This document shows, piece by piece, positions 48,145 through 59,300 of a stretch of 64,000 nucleotides of DNA. Position 1 is the stretch's first letter, and every line of letters starts with the position of its first letter. This DNA comes from Ciona savignyi. Its lineage: Eukaryota > Chordata > Ascidiacea > Phlebobranchia > Cionidae. Under the pieces are notes generated by a model, which saw only the letters and a program-made list of their open reading frames with translations, had not been told where the DNA came from and did not search any database. Position numbers and translations under genes: made by a program. The stretch is taken from NCBI GenBank assembly GCA_000149265.1, contig CH003106.1, positions 648,988 through 712,987 on the forward strand, in the 5' to 3' direction.

Positions 48145-48378
48145 ATGGGCAGTTTCTTTGGAAAGATTTCCGTTGAAATCTCGACAAATGGTGGTAAAAT
48201 AAACAGCTGTCTCCCATCATTTATCATGTTAGCAGAAAAAGCCTGGACGTTATTGGGGACTCCTATTGCAAAAAAGGAAGCGCCTAATGCCTTTCCTTCC
48301 AACTACTGGGAGAGACTTCACGCTTTGGTTTATTACTTCTTCACAATAATGTGGCAGTCATACACCAATCTATATTGA
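48145..48378 (+). other. Orphan ORF, 77 codons, protein-like
   Basis: It reads MGSFFGKISVEISTNGG and ends ERLHALVYYFFTIMWQSY. The composition looks more protein-like than neighbouring noise, but no signal, domain or splice context is visible. It lies at the edge of the repeat array and could be a decayed transposon fragment. Confidence 0.2.
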
Positions 48379-48379
48379 A

Positions 48380-50556
48380 CGAATGATATCAAATGTTTTA
48401 AAGAAACCATACAATACACAAAAGGCATGTTTTATCGCAGTGAATAAGAAAATGCATAAGACGTTTTCACACGGGCTAAATAAGTTAACTTCGCACCAAC
48501 CATAGGCTTTGCAGAAACCTATTGTAGTGTGCTGTCGATTTATTAATGACACGGCAATTGTGCAACAGTTTAGTATATTAAACCGCTCGGTAGCGGCGAC
48601 ATCAACTGAAATCCTTTGTATTGAACGCAACTGACTATTGGCAGCTACCACTTTTGATCATGCCAACATTTGGCAGAGAAATGACGCATTAACCCACCAA
48701 GTTAATCAGCCCGGTTAACAATTGTTTTAAATTTTAAGGCCGTGTTACCGAATAGTTAACGCTACCGATCCATATGTTGCTATATGATCAATAGATATCC
48801 AGACAAGCACTTTTATCGGGCCAGGTCTCAAAGGCGTCAAGGGCTATAGGGCGGTTGGACCGTTTTGATTTTTATTTGCATAAGCTAATAAAACTTTTAA
48901 TTGGTGCGTTAAACGCGAATTGGTCGATTTACATCGAATGCCCGACTTGCAATGTGAAGGATACCTTGCACTTTCCAATGGTAGTCGTAGTCGTAATAGG
49001 TAGATGCTGTAAATGACAATCAGCAGGACTAGTATAGGATCGTACCCTATATTCAATTCGCCATTTATGTAATTTTATATAGGCTAGTCAGTCAAACCTA
49101 TATTTTATTTACTTGCACCAGTAATTGCGCTATCAGAGTTAAAACCAAAAAAAAAATTACCAATTGTAATTTCATTGTAGTTCGAAAACCTGCTTCCATG
49201 AATATATTACATGCAAAATGTGTGTTACAAATTGGTTAGGGTTGTGTAAACATGTGATTGAAAATCGTATAATTTTGTAAGATTTATCGTCGCCATTATT
49301 GTATATATTTTTTATCGATGTCACGGGCGAATAAGATCGGTCTCGTATTCCCTTTTTTCACATTTCACCGAAGTATAAAATGCTCGTTTTTTACTTACTT
49401 CTCATCATCGTAAAGTAATCGATCCTGTGAAAGTTTTAGTTATGTTTTGGAATTAACGGTTATAAAGAAGATGTGTAAGACGTGCTTTGGCTCCTGTTCA
49501 GCCACAATTTGGTAAATATTGGTTTTATTTCTCAAACTAGTAATTTTTGTGATAATTAAATTGTGCATATATTTTTCCTTAGAAAACCGTCATTTCAAGA
49601 CCTTTCATTTCCGCCATCATTTAAATTCGAATAAATTCACAAGTTTTGGATAATGACGCGTTATTTCAAACTCTGAATAAAGGACGCCGTCTATAAGCAT
49701 ACTGCAACCTCTCATTAAGACAGGTGTTAGGAGCCAGCACCTTGTCGGGAAGTTACAATTTTCTATTTTTACTTATAGCCTATCTGCTACTTCAATTTTC
49801 AGTCCAATCATAGAAAATAACATTAAAGTATATGGGCTATAATGAGTGAGGCAATGAGAAAAGCCCCACGATATTATACTAACTTCCCTCGAAGCAAACT
49901 TAAATACCGATGCGCCGTGTGTTAGTTGAAAATAACCGATATTTTCGGGGACTAGTCAGACGAGAAAGGAAGCTTCGGAACCAATCAATGCGCTTAATAA
50001 TCCTTCCTTCCAATTCCTTACTGAGAACTTTTCAATCTCCTTAAAGTTCTATGTATTGTTCGGAAGGAAATAAAACCATTTTAAAGTTTATTAAAAAAAC
50101 AAGCTTTTGTGAACGTGTGCAAATAAATAGCCGATAGGGCGAAACACTCATGTGTATTTCTACAGGTGGGATTAATAGGCAACCTTACATTCCAGTATGC
50201 CCCTTTTGCCCAATTTCAAATAAATAATTCACCAAAGTTTCGAACTCATTACGGTCTCGTCACTAAGACATATTTTTGTAAAAGATACAGTATAAATAAC
50301 TGTCGCGATAATCCATCGGAAACACGTCTTTACTGTATTTTATCGTTGGTGATATCATAATCTACGTTATGCAATGTTTAGTGTATTCGTTATTTTACGG
50401 ATGCGTTTTAGTGACACCGAATCATACAAGCGCATTCCTCAATCTACATTACTGTAGTTTTAAAAGCAGGCTGCCCTAGGTGGTGGTATATGTCGAAAGA
50501 CAATTTATTCTGGGCTGCAATATTTAATTTGTATTGCGCATATCAAAGCGGTGCAA
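48380..50556. other. Intergenic, no recognisable gene
   Basis: An inverted SINE-B fragment lies near 48655-48790. A tiny frame at 49471 (MCKTCFGSCSATIW, then GTAAAT) could be a cysteine-rich first exon but has no detectable partner. The rest shows nothing supportable. Confidence 0.45.
50523..50528 (-). terminator. Possible polyadenylation signal (ATTAAA) of the secreted peptide gene
   Basis: Minus-strand ATTAAA about 29 bases past the peptide stop codon. Confidence 0.45.
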
Positions 50557-51653
50557 TCATTCTTTTTTTGCAGAATGCTTAAATTGCTCTAACCATTTTT
50601 TATAGTAAAGTTGAAGTTTAGCGGCTTCGGCTTTGTTCAATGGTCGAAACAGCTCTTTGGGTACCTCAGGTAGCTTGGCTGCACCTTTCGTCTTGGTGTC
50701 TATAATATGGATTTTTTTCAATTTATAAAAAAACAATTGAAAAAGAAAAAAAAATGCGCTTAATACTGACATGTAATATTGGAAAACGAAACTAATGGAG
50801 CGTCAACATACGTGGGATCATCAGATTACCTCGCGCCCGTCGTCGGGTTACCGTAGCTATTGCAAAGTGTTGTGCATGATTAAGACGTTCCTTTAGTTTT
50901 ATAGAATCAATCAATCCACTACTTTTATGCATTGTCCGCTCTGTGCAATGGCTAGGGAAACAACCGATTAGCAAGCAAACAGTTTCGAACCTATAACCCG
51001 TCGGTTGAAAGGCAACGCACTAAACCAGCGGTTCCCAAACTGGGCGCCGCGGCGCCCTGGGGAGCCGCGAGACTTTGCCAGGGGCGCCGCGAAAGCATGC
51101 GGAAGTTGCATTTATTGTTTTTTTCACAAAAAAACAGTACATGTGTGTTACACCAGTAAAACGTTAATTGGAGATGTTTGAGCCTGGTGTACAACCCCAT
51201 ACACTGGCATACAGCAATCGTTTTACTTGTAAAATCCATTGTTCGGTGTTATCTGCCACTATTTGCTCACTAACATGGCATTGTTTTCGAATAATGGTTT
51301 GTCAAATAACTGCTTTGCATTAATTGACTGTTCGTCACTTTAGTAGTTTAGTGAATAGTTTTAAAGTTTGAATGGTTATCCAAATGCATGTTATAGTCTG
51401 GATATACAATATACAATACATGCAGTTTGAAAATTTTGGCTTTATGAGGGAGCCGCAAGGTTTAATAAGTTTACAAAAGGCGCCGCCAACAAAAAAGTTT
51501 GGGAACCGCTGCACTAAACTATGAAGTTAATATAATCATTAACACCGAGAAATATTTGAACCAGAAGCAACCGCAGTTTCACTTACCCCAATATCGTCTT
51601 CCACACACTTCTTCACTCGCAAAGCAGAAGACAACAAGTAAAACGATGATCAT
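50557..51653 (-). CDS. Small cationic secreted peptide precursor, 2 exons, novel
   Basis: Exon 1 is 51587-51653 and exon 2 is 50557-50699. The intron has GTAAGT and TTATAG ends, and the phase-1 join matches exactly. The precursor is 69 residues. It starts with a signal peptide (MIIVLLVVFCFASEEVCG), then RRYWD. Next comes a lysine-rich region with a proline stretch (KLPEVPKELFRP), and a predicted amphipathic helix (LNKAEAAKLQLYYKKWLEQF) ending KHSAKKE. The mature part would be about 50 residues, net positive and without cysteines. That resembles linear host-defence or signalling peptides in general form only; I do not recognise the family. The 887-bp intron holds a SINE with a nested hAT-like MITE. 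Splice fit and signal peptide support a real gene; function is unknown. Confidence 0.62.
50800..51025 (-). mobile_element. SINE family A copy, host of a nested MITE
   Basis: GATTACCTCGCGCCCGTCGT, GGGTTACCGTAGCTATTGCA and GTTTCGAACCTATAACCCG give a minus-strand copy. Its tRNA-like head is interrupted after GGCAACGCACTAAAC by another element. It lies inside the intron of the secreted peptide gene. Confidence 0.8.
51026..51511. mobile_element. hAT-like MITE with perfect 8-bp target duplication
   Basis: The 486-bp element begins CAGCGGTTCCCAAACT and ends with its exact reverse complement, AGTTTGGGAACCGCTG. GC-rich GGCGCCGC blocks lie just inside both ends. It is flanked by CACTAAAC at 51018-51025 and again at 51512-51519. 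The 8-bp duplication and the CAGNGGTTC-type termini are typical of hAT elements. No transposase frame is present. Confidence 0.92.
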
Positions 51654-51820
51654 TTTGCGATCCATATTTGAAGTAGCTATCAGAGACTGTAGACCCAAGA
51701 AAAAATCCGTCCAATATATACCTTCGCCTTTCCCGTCAACCTGCTGGAAGTGTTTTGTTATCTTCCGTTAAATAAACCTAATACTCTATTGTGGATATAC
51801 AATAGGGTATAGAGTAAAGG

Positions 51821-52290
51821 GAAGTCACTTCTAGGAGTTGGAAGGAAAATCATTTAATGCATTAAGGATTTCCAAAACTTCCTCTCTAGAAATATTCGTC
51901 CTGAAAACGTCCCTATTTTTTCTGCTAACAAATGGTACATTATAGGGGAAGAATAGGAAGTGGCTGCTCATTTTAAACCATTTGTCAAAATGGAAATAAT
52001 GTTCCAAAGAAACCATGCGTCGTGCTACGCTGTGGTATAGATTATAGAGTAAACAATTTAAGGGAAGTCACTTCTAGGAGTTGGAAGGAAAATCATTAAA
52101 CGCGTTGATGATTTCCAAAACTTCCTCTTTAGGAATATTGGTTCCTGAAAACGTACCGATATTTTCTGCTAACAAATGGTACATTATAGGGAGAGAATGG
52201 GAAGTGGCTGCTTATATTAAACCATTTGATAAAATGTAAATGTTCCAAAGAAATCAAGCGTCGTGTTACGCTGCGATAATTAATACGGAC
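51821..52290 (-). repeat. Tandem duplication of about 240 bp carrying terminal-exon-like coding sequence
   Basis: Two units (about 51821-52055 and 52062-52290) each start GGGAAGTCACTTCTAGGAGT on the plus strand. On the minus strand both carry an ACGTTTTCAG acceptor followed by TNISREEVLEILNALNDF or TNIPKEEVLEIINAFNDF, then PSNS and a stop. The differences are mostly conservative, which suggests both were under coding constraint. The units differ by one base right after the acceptor, so the phase changes between them. They look like duplicated last exons of a minus-strand gene. Confidence 0.65.
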
Positions 52291-52311
52291 AGGACGTGTT
52301 ACATCCCCGGG

Positions 52312-52540
52312 CAGCTAGTCGTTTGTGTCCTTGAGCAAGGCACTTAACGAACATTGCCTGAACCCAGCGGAATAATGGGTTCTACCGAATTGAAGAAACG
52401 TGTCGATCATACACAGCACATTGCAACAGCTCCGGTAACCCGACGATGGGCACGAGGTGATCTGACGATTGCCCGTGTGTCTTAACCCCCTTGGTATTTC
52501 CATTCACGGGGACAAACATGAATATGCTATCCCCTATTCC
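52312..52540 (+). mobile_element. SINE family A copy with complete tail
   Basis: CAGCTAGTCGTTTGTGTCCT, GAACCCAGCGGAATAATGGG, GTAACCCGACGATGGGCACG, GACGATTGCCCGTGTG and CATTCACGGGGACAAACATG are present in order, ending GCTATCCCC. Confidence 0.85.
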
Positions 52541-53001
52541 TATGCTAAATGCTTGTTTTACAATTTTTTTATGCAAATAAAACATCGTTTAAAAATGTGT
52601 ACAGCATGTACATTTGGCACAGAACCGCGCCAAAGTTTTAAACTTCTGTTTGTCGTTATGAGAGGAAAACATTTTATATAATGAGAGATTTCTTCAGATT
52701 ATAGTTCAACGTTGTTTTCCCAATTATTATTAGGTAGGTAATAAAAAGTGGCACCGACACAACAAGGATAGGGACAATAGGAAAGGTGAAGTTTTGATAT
52801 TCGATTTTTTGTGTTCGATTGTGTTATTTAAAGCCATTGAAATCCCTATCAAGATACTGATGTTTTGTGTGAGAAATATGGCTGACGAGAAAATGTAAAT
52901 TTGAACTTGTATCTTGCAATACGGCATAAACCTGTTAACCAACATTTTTACTGCACAAGTATCAAACGAAGTAGCCGGTGTAATACGTATTTTTTTACTA
53001 C

Positions 53002-53094
53002 AAGAAGTCGCATGATGCCAGAGTTTTTGCACGAGCCGTTGTCATACTTCTCATACCAAACTGTGCAGGTGTCGTCTGGACCCAGTACCTTGAA
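53002..53094 (-). CDS. Orphan coding exon, unrecognised gene (partial)
   Basis: A 31-codon phase-0 exon runs between a TGTTTTAG acceptor and a GTAGTA donor. It reads FKVLGPDDTCTVWYEKYDNG, then SCKNSGIMRLL. Third positions are GC-rich, unlike the surrounding DNA, which argues for real coding sequence. Two cysteines suggest an extracellular protein. It lies 1 kb upstream (minus strand) of the duplicated terminal exons and may belong with them. No first exon was found before CSE1L begins on the other strand. Function is unknown. Confidence 0.4.
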
Positions 53095-53351
53095 CTAAAA
53101 CAGTAGGAATGGGCGAATGGCCATCGTTTCTAAAAATTTTCTAAAGAAATATAAAACTTAGTAAATTCTGCAAAAAATGGGCCACTTAAGCACTTTACAA
53201 TTCTGGGTTCATTGATTAGTAACAATTTCTGTATACTCTGCTACCTAAATATCAAAAACTCTTTTCGATATTGGATCTCTGTTTAAATATGTTGCTATCT
53301 TTTAGAAATTACATTCAGCAAAATAGGCCTTACAGTTTAAATAAGAAATAC

Positions 53352-56300
53352 ATGGCTGATAAAGTTTATAAAGCTTTGGAGAGTACCCTATCTCCTGATG
53401 AAGCCGTCAGAAAACAAGGTAAAGTACTTGAACATTTAAATTTAAATAAATAAATTGAAAGAAATGGGTGGATATTGACTACGAAATACCTACATTATAC
53501 TATTACTGGCAAGTTACCTCATAAATGGGTAGATTTGTTCCCTGCCTAAATGGTTTTTTATAGGTTAAACAAAAACTAGCAATGTGTCTATCATATTTAA
53601 CACAAAGTAAACCGACTTGCCACAACACATGAGGTAATCTAATGATTGGCTGTGTTATCAATCAATCATATTTATTTGTTAAACACACAAAAAAATTAAC
53701 AATACAAAGCAATTTGTTATAACAACTGTTATCATATGTATAAAGAGAATATTGGTATTTAATTTAATAATTTTTGTTGCATCACAGCCGAAAAGTATCT
53801 TGAAAATGTGGAGGCATCTGCTGGGTATGCTGTGATGCTTCTTAAGCTTGTTGATGATGCAAGACAGCAGCAACAATCTACAAGCATGGTCCCTTTGGCT
53901 GCTGCTATTACCTTCAAAAATTTCGTTAAGAGAAATTGGCGTATTGTAAGTGTGTTGTCTCTAGGTTTTTTATTGGTTTCTAGAATCTAAAAAACTTTTC
54001 TTGTTAACCAATTCTACCAATATGTCTACCGAAGTACCCGACTGTCTTGCTCTTATGCTTAAAATAAATTAAACCTAATTATTTAAACTTATCCTATTTA
54101 TAACCTGTGTAAAAATCATATTATTTGAAGTATAATTCAAACTAAAAATAATATTTATTGAGAAAATTTCAGAAGTATTTCTGAAATAAAACTCACATTA
54201 TCAAAATTATTTAGAGTATAATAAATTGCATTATTAAAAGTATTTACTAAATCAAATAAGATATTCCAAAGAAGCTCTCTTTACTTAGGTTGAAGACGAA
54301 CCATCAAAAATATCAGAAGAAGACAGAAACACTGTGAAATGCACCGTGGTTGACTTGATGCTCACAAGCCCGAAACAATATCAAAAGCAATTGAGTGAAG
54401 CCATTAGTATAATTGGTAATTTGGTTTTAATATAAGGCGATTTGTAAGATATGTTTGTAGAGTGTTACCCCTGGTGCCCCTATTTACCTGTAATCAAGAA
54501 CTTAGAACATGCTGTTCATTTGGACGAATTAATGTTATTTTAAAAATAAATTGAATTTTCGAGGCAAACAGTAATTTTGGCTTCAGTTTACTTGGAACCT
54601 CATACCAACTTTCTGTGCATCTGTTTTACAAAAGTACTCCATGCAAGTTTTGTGTTTACATAACTGTTTTATGCCCTAGGTCGGGAGGATTTTCCAGAAA
54701 AATGGCCATCTTTGCTGGAGGACATGAATAAAAAGTTTCAATCCGGCGATTTCCATATTATTAATGGAGTGTTGCAAACGGCTCACTCTCTCTTTAAACG
54801 GTAGGTTGCTCTATATGTAATGTATAAAACAATAACTACAAAATAAGGCTGTTTTAAGTAACCGAATGATTGGTTGAAAACCACAGTATTTAAGAACCAT
54901 TTAGATCAGATAATAGATTTTTGATTGTTTTCTTAGTCAAGGCACTTATGATGGTTTTATAAGCAAAACAACTGCCATTGTCTTGAACATATAAAACCAT
55001 AGCTGTTGTGTTATCTACGCAATGTTTTTATTCCTAGAGATAATTGTCGAAGTCCTAGTAAAGCAACATTCTAAAGCAATTTTAATTTTTTAAGTTTTTA
55101 ATTGATCACAATTTTGAATTGACAGCTAAAGATTTTTTTCTGATAAGGTAACATATTTAAAATCAGTGTTTGCATCAATAGATATAAACACTAGTCACTG
55201 ATATGATTTTCATTTCTTTAAAGGTACCGACATGAGTTCCGCTCTGATAAACTGTGGACGGAAATAAAGCACGTTTTGAACACCTTTGCGGCCCCTTTGA
55301 CTGAACTTTTTGTAAATACGTTAAAGCTGGCTGAACAGAACTCCTCCAATGTAGAGAATCTCCGGGTAATTAACTATAAACAAAACTAGAGAGTATCAAC
55401 CATGTCTAACTGGAAAGTGTCAATCACGTTATATCTACCACTGTTTTTGAAACCCCAGTTGAGTGTACAGTGTATTTTTGCATGTAGAAACTATTGGGTT
55501 CCCGAGTTAATAATTCAAACTTGATATCTATGCTATGATTTCTAAATAAAACCAGCAGGTGGTCTGTTTTTGTATAGAATTCAATATATGTATTGGTCAC
55601 ATTGATTTACCTTTCCGTCCCCATAGTCACTTGCTCATTTTAAATTTTTATCCTCATAAGACATTAGTATCCCATCCTGTACATATAAATAAAACACTAT
55701 CATGTTTTCAGGTATTATTCAGCTCGCTGGTTCTCATAACTAAAGTGTTCTACAGCTTAAATTACCAGGTAAAGCTCTTTAAATTCTTTATCTTCAAACA
55801 TGATGTGAAAAACCGAGCCAAATGATAAATTTTCCAAGGATCTTCCCGAGTATTTCGAAGACAACATGGAGACATGGATGACACACTTCCATGCCTTGTT
55901 AACACACAGACAAAGCAATCCTTCACACACAGGTAATAAGCCACACTTGTTTGACCCATGTTCGAAAGCAATTTTTTCTAGTTCAATATTTCTATGATGA
56001 GGTGTAATAGATTTTTTTCAAATTTCAAGTTAAATTTTTATAGTAATAAAAATGTAAGGAAGATAGGAATAATCTGTACTTTTATCAGTTAAGAATAACT
56101 AATCTGTTGAAAAATGCAGCAAAATCCCCCCCAAAACAGGTTTTTCTATTATGCAATAATCCTATTTTTTCTACAGGATGATGAAGAGGCTGGTTTGGTT
56201 GAACTCCTTAAATCTCAAATTTGTGACAACGTGGCGCTGTATGCACAAAAATATGACGAGGAATTTGCCAAGTTTCTTCCTCAGTTTGTGACGGCTGTGT

Positions 56301-59300
56301 GGAATCTCCTGGTTAACACCGGCAAAGAAGTTAAATATGATTTGGTCAGCTCCTGAATATATTTGAATCTATGTCAACTCGTTTGTAGTTTTGTGACTAA
56401 TAATTTGATCCTTAAAATATACTTTCAGTCATTGGTGTTTACCAAATCATTGGTGTGTTGAGTGTACAAGGATAGTTAATAGCATAGGGTAGCTGGTAGT
56501 ATTGCAGTGTGTGGTGTATATTTGATAAGTTCCTTCGTTTGGTAGAACCCATTATTCCACTGGGTTCAGGCGATGTCCACTGATTTTGTTCCAGCAATCC
56601 TTGGGTAAACGTGTTTTTTTCAGTTGGTTTCGAATGCAATTGGATTCCTACGCTCAGTCTGTGAGAGGCAACAATATAAATCGTTATTTGAAGATGAAGG
56701 TATTCTGGTTTCCATATGCGAGAAGGTAACTATTTAACTAACTGTGATATGGTATTACAACTTGAAAGCAATATTTAAAACTCATTTGTCCCAGTGTTAT
56801 GAAACCCTATATTAAGTTTTTCTGTAGTGTTATCAAAAATGAAGGTTTAGATATTCTGAACATAAAATATAAGATTTTAAATTTACATATCAAGTGAAAG
56901 CTTTGGCATAAAGATTAACCTTGTTATAGCTTGCTTGCCATTTTAAGCGTTGCTTGTAATTTTTTGAATAATAATTAAATTTCCAAGACCTAAAAAATGG
57001 TAGGAAGGGTCTACTTTCGGGTTGGCGATATGGCTAGATTTTAACCTATAAATATAAATAGTGTAAAAAATAATACTTTCTACTGTCTTTCCAAAAATTA
57101 TAATACTAATCGGTTATCAGTACAGGCAACCATATTTAACTAGAAATATTATACACCAATGTCATTGGGCTACGATTTATTTGTTATTGTTGCCATCAAT
57201 GGTTCCATGCATTGTCTAAAAGACATTCTGTTTCACGCTTTGATGTGTCATTGATAGGTATGTAGTCCTAACAATTTGATTTTTTTTTTACATTTTTGTT
57301 TACATTACATTAGTAATATCGAGTACACCATAGCCCCTGGACAAGGAATTTAGGCCAAAGAAGGACTGTTACTCAAGCGCCCCCCAAGCTATAATGGATC
57401 CGGGATATAGCGGTCAATGAAGGGAAGCTGACTTAATGCTTGACCGGGATAGATTCGACATCATCGAATTTAAAAACCCCAAAATGTCTTCATCTGGTCA
57501 CATGATTAGTTAACAAAGAAGTCCTCCACAGGTCATTGTTCCGAATATGGAGTTCCGAACGGCTGATGAAGAGCAATTTGAAGACAACCCGGAAGAATAC
57601 ATCCGACGTGATTTGGAAGGATCAGGTGCAGTGGTAGTAGCACTGTAGTAGTGCTATGTGCAAAATTTCAGTGAATTGTGAAAACCTTAAAACAAATCAA
57701 AACAAAATGGCAAATCAAAACAAATTATAAAATTATATATTAAAAAATGTTTTAGGTTTTTTTTTTAAAGAGAAGGACATTACAACATTTTAGACTCACC
57801 TTTTTTTCCGGCAATTTTGACTATAAAAGTGTATACATGAAAATGATTGTTGTGCTGAAATACGGGTGTCATATCGATCCACCTTTCAGACGTGGACACG
57901 CGCAGAAGAGCCGCCTGTGATCTTGTCAAGGGGCTCACCAAGTTCTTCGAGGCGCCAGTCACCCGAATATTCTCACAATACGTCGGTAGCATGCTCCAGC
58001 AGTATGCAAGCAATCCTTCCACCAACTGGAAGAGCAAAGATGCCGCGATTTACCTTGTAACATCGCTTGCGCAGAAAGGATCGACTGCCAAGCACGGGAC
58101 AACACAGTCGAACCAACTTGTGAATCTAGAGGAATTTTTCAACACTCACATTCTCACCGATTTAAACCAAGAAAATGGTGAGGACAGGACATTCTATTTT
58201 ATCCCCAAGAAATTCTACTCACCATGGGTTAGTGGTGCTATTGCAGTGTATTGTATATGATTGAATGAAGCTTTATTCAGTTTAAAAACTGATCCACTGA
58301 GTTGGGACAAAGTACCTTACCCAAGGATAAAACTAGCTGGCGACCAGTTTCTGCTTGCAGAAACAAACATTATACAATTTATACCAAATATGATTTGGTA
58401 ACCAGTGAACCCAATGATTTCTGCATGCAAAAAATATAGCGGGTACTCAAATGTAGTTGTTAACATGTGGTTGACACTGTGAATATGTTTGTTCCTTTTT
58501 TAATCCCCTTTGATTTGTTTTTTCAACCCCCATTTTGTAAAACCCATCTCCTGCTCCCAGTTAACTCTCTTCCGGTTTTGAAATCCGATTCAATCCGCTT
58601 TGTGGTGACTTTCCGCAACCAACTCGGTCGTCCCAACTTGCTCCTCGTCTTTCCTCATCTCGTTCGGTTGCTCCTCTCCACTGGTCATGTCGTTCACACT
58701 TACGCTGCTCATTCTGTGGAGAGGATACTAATGATCAAAGATGGAAACTCGAACTCACCTTTGTAAGTCGGTGTTTATTTTAATCTTATGGTTTTTTTAT
58801 TGCAAACAAAACAACATGAAGAACATTCTTTTTTACAAGTATGTTGATGATCTGTCGTTATTATATTATTTAGGAAGCCAGGCAACTGTTTATTTAATGA
58901 TTCTATTTTATTTTTCTGCTATGTGGTTCACCTGGTTTTTTGAAATTATATTACTGGTCTTAATGTTCCACAGTGGAACCCTCCATGCTTCCCTTGCTCT
59001 AACTAATGTGGACTCACCCACTTTTATTTTTGTAAACCCCCTCCGCTAATCTCAATAATGGGACCCCCACACCCAACTCACTATTGTGTACACCTTTTCC
59101 CTTTGATCTCACTTTTGTGCACCCCTCTTCTTACTTTTAATAATAGGCACCCTCTCCACCACTCCACAAATATAGACCCCTCCCAGGCTCCCACCTACGC
59201 TTTCACAACTTAAAGACAAAATCGCTGTGTTCTTCAGGTTTCGGAAAGAAGACATTCTTCCTCATCTTGAGTCCTTGCTCTCGAACATTTTTGGAGCGAT

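Noticed and set aside
47518..52540. Repeated short direct repeats that could suggest a CRISPR-like array
   Set aside because: Spacing is irregular and the repeats are SINE copies; the genome is eukaryotic.
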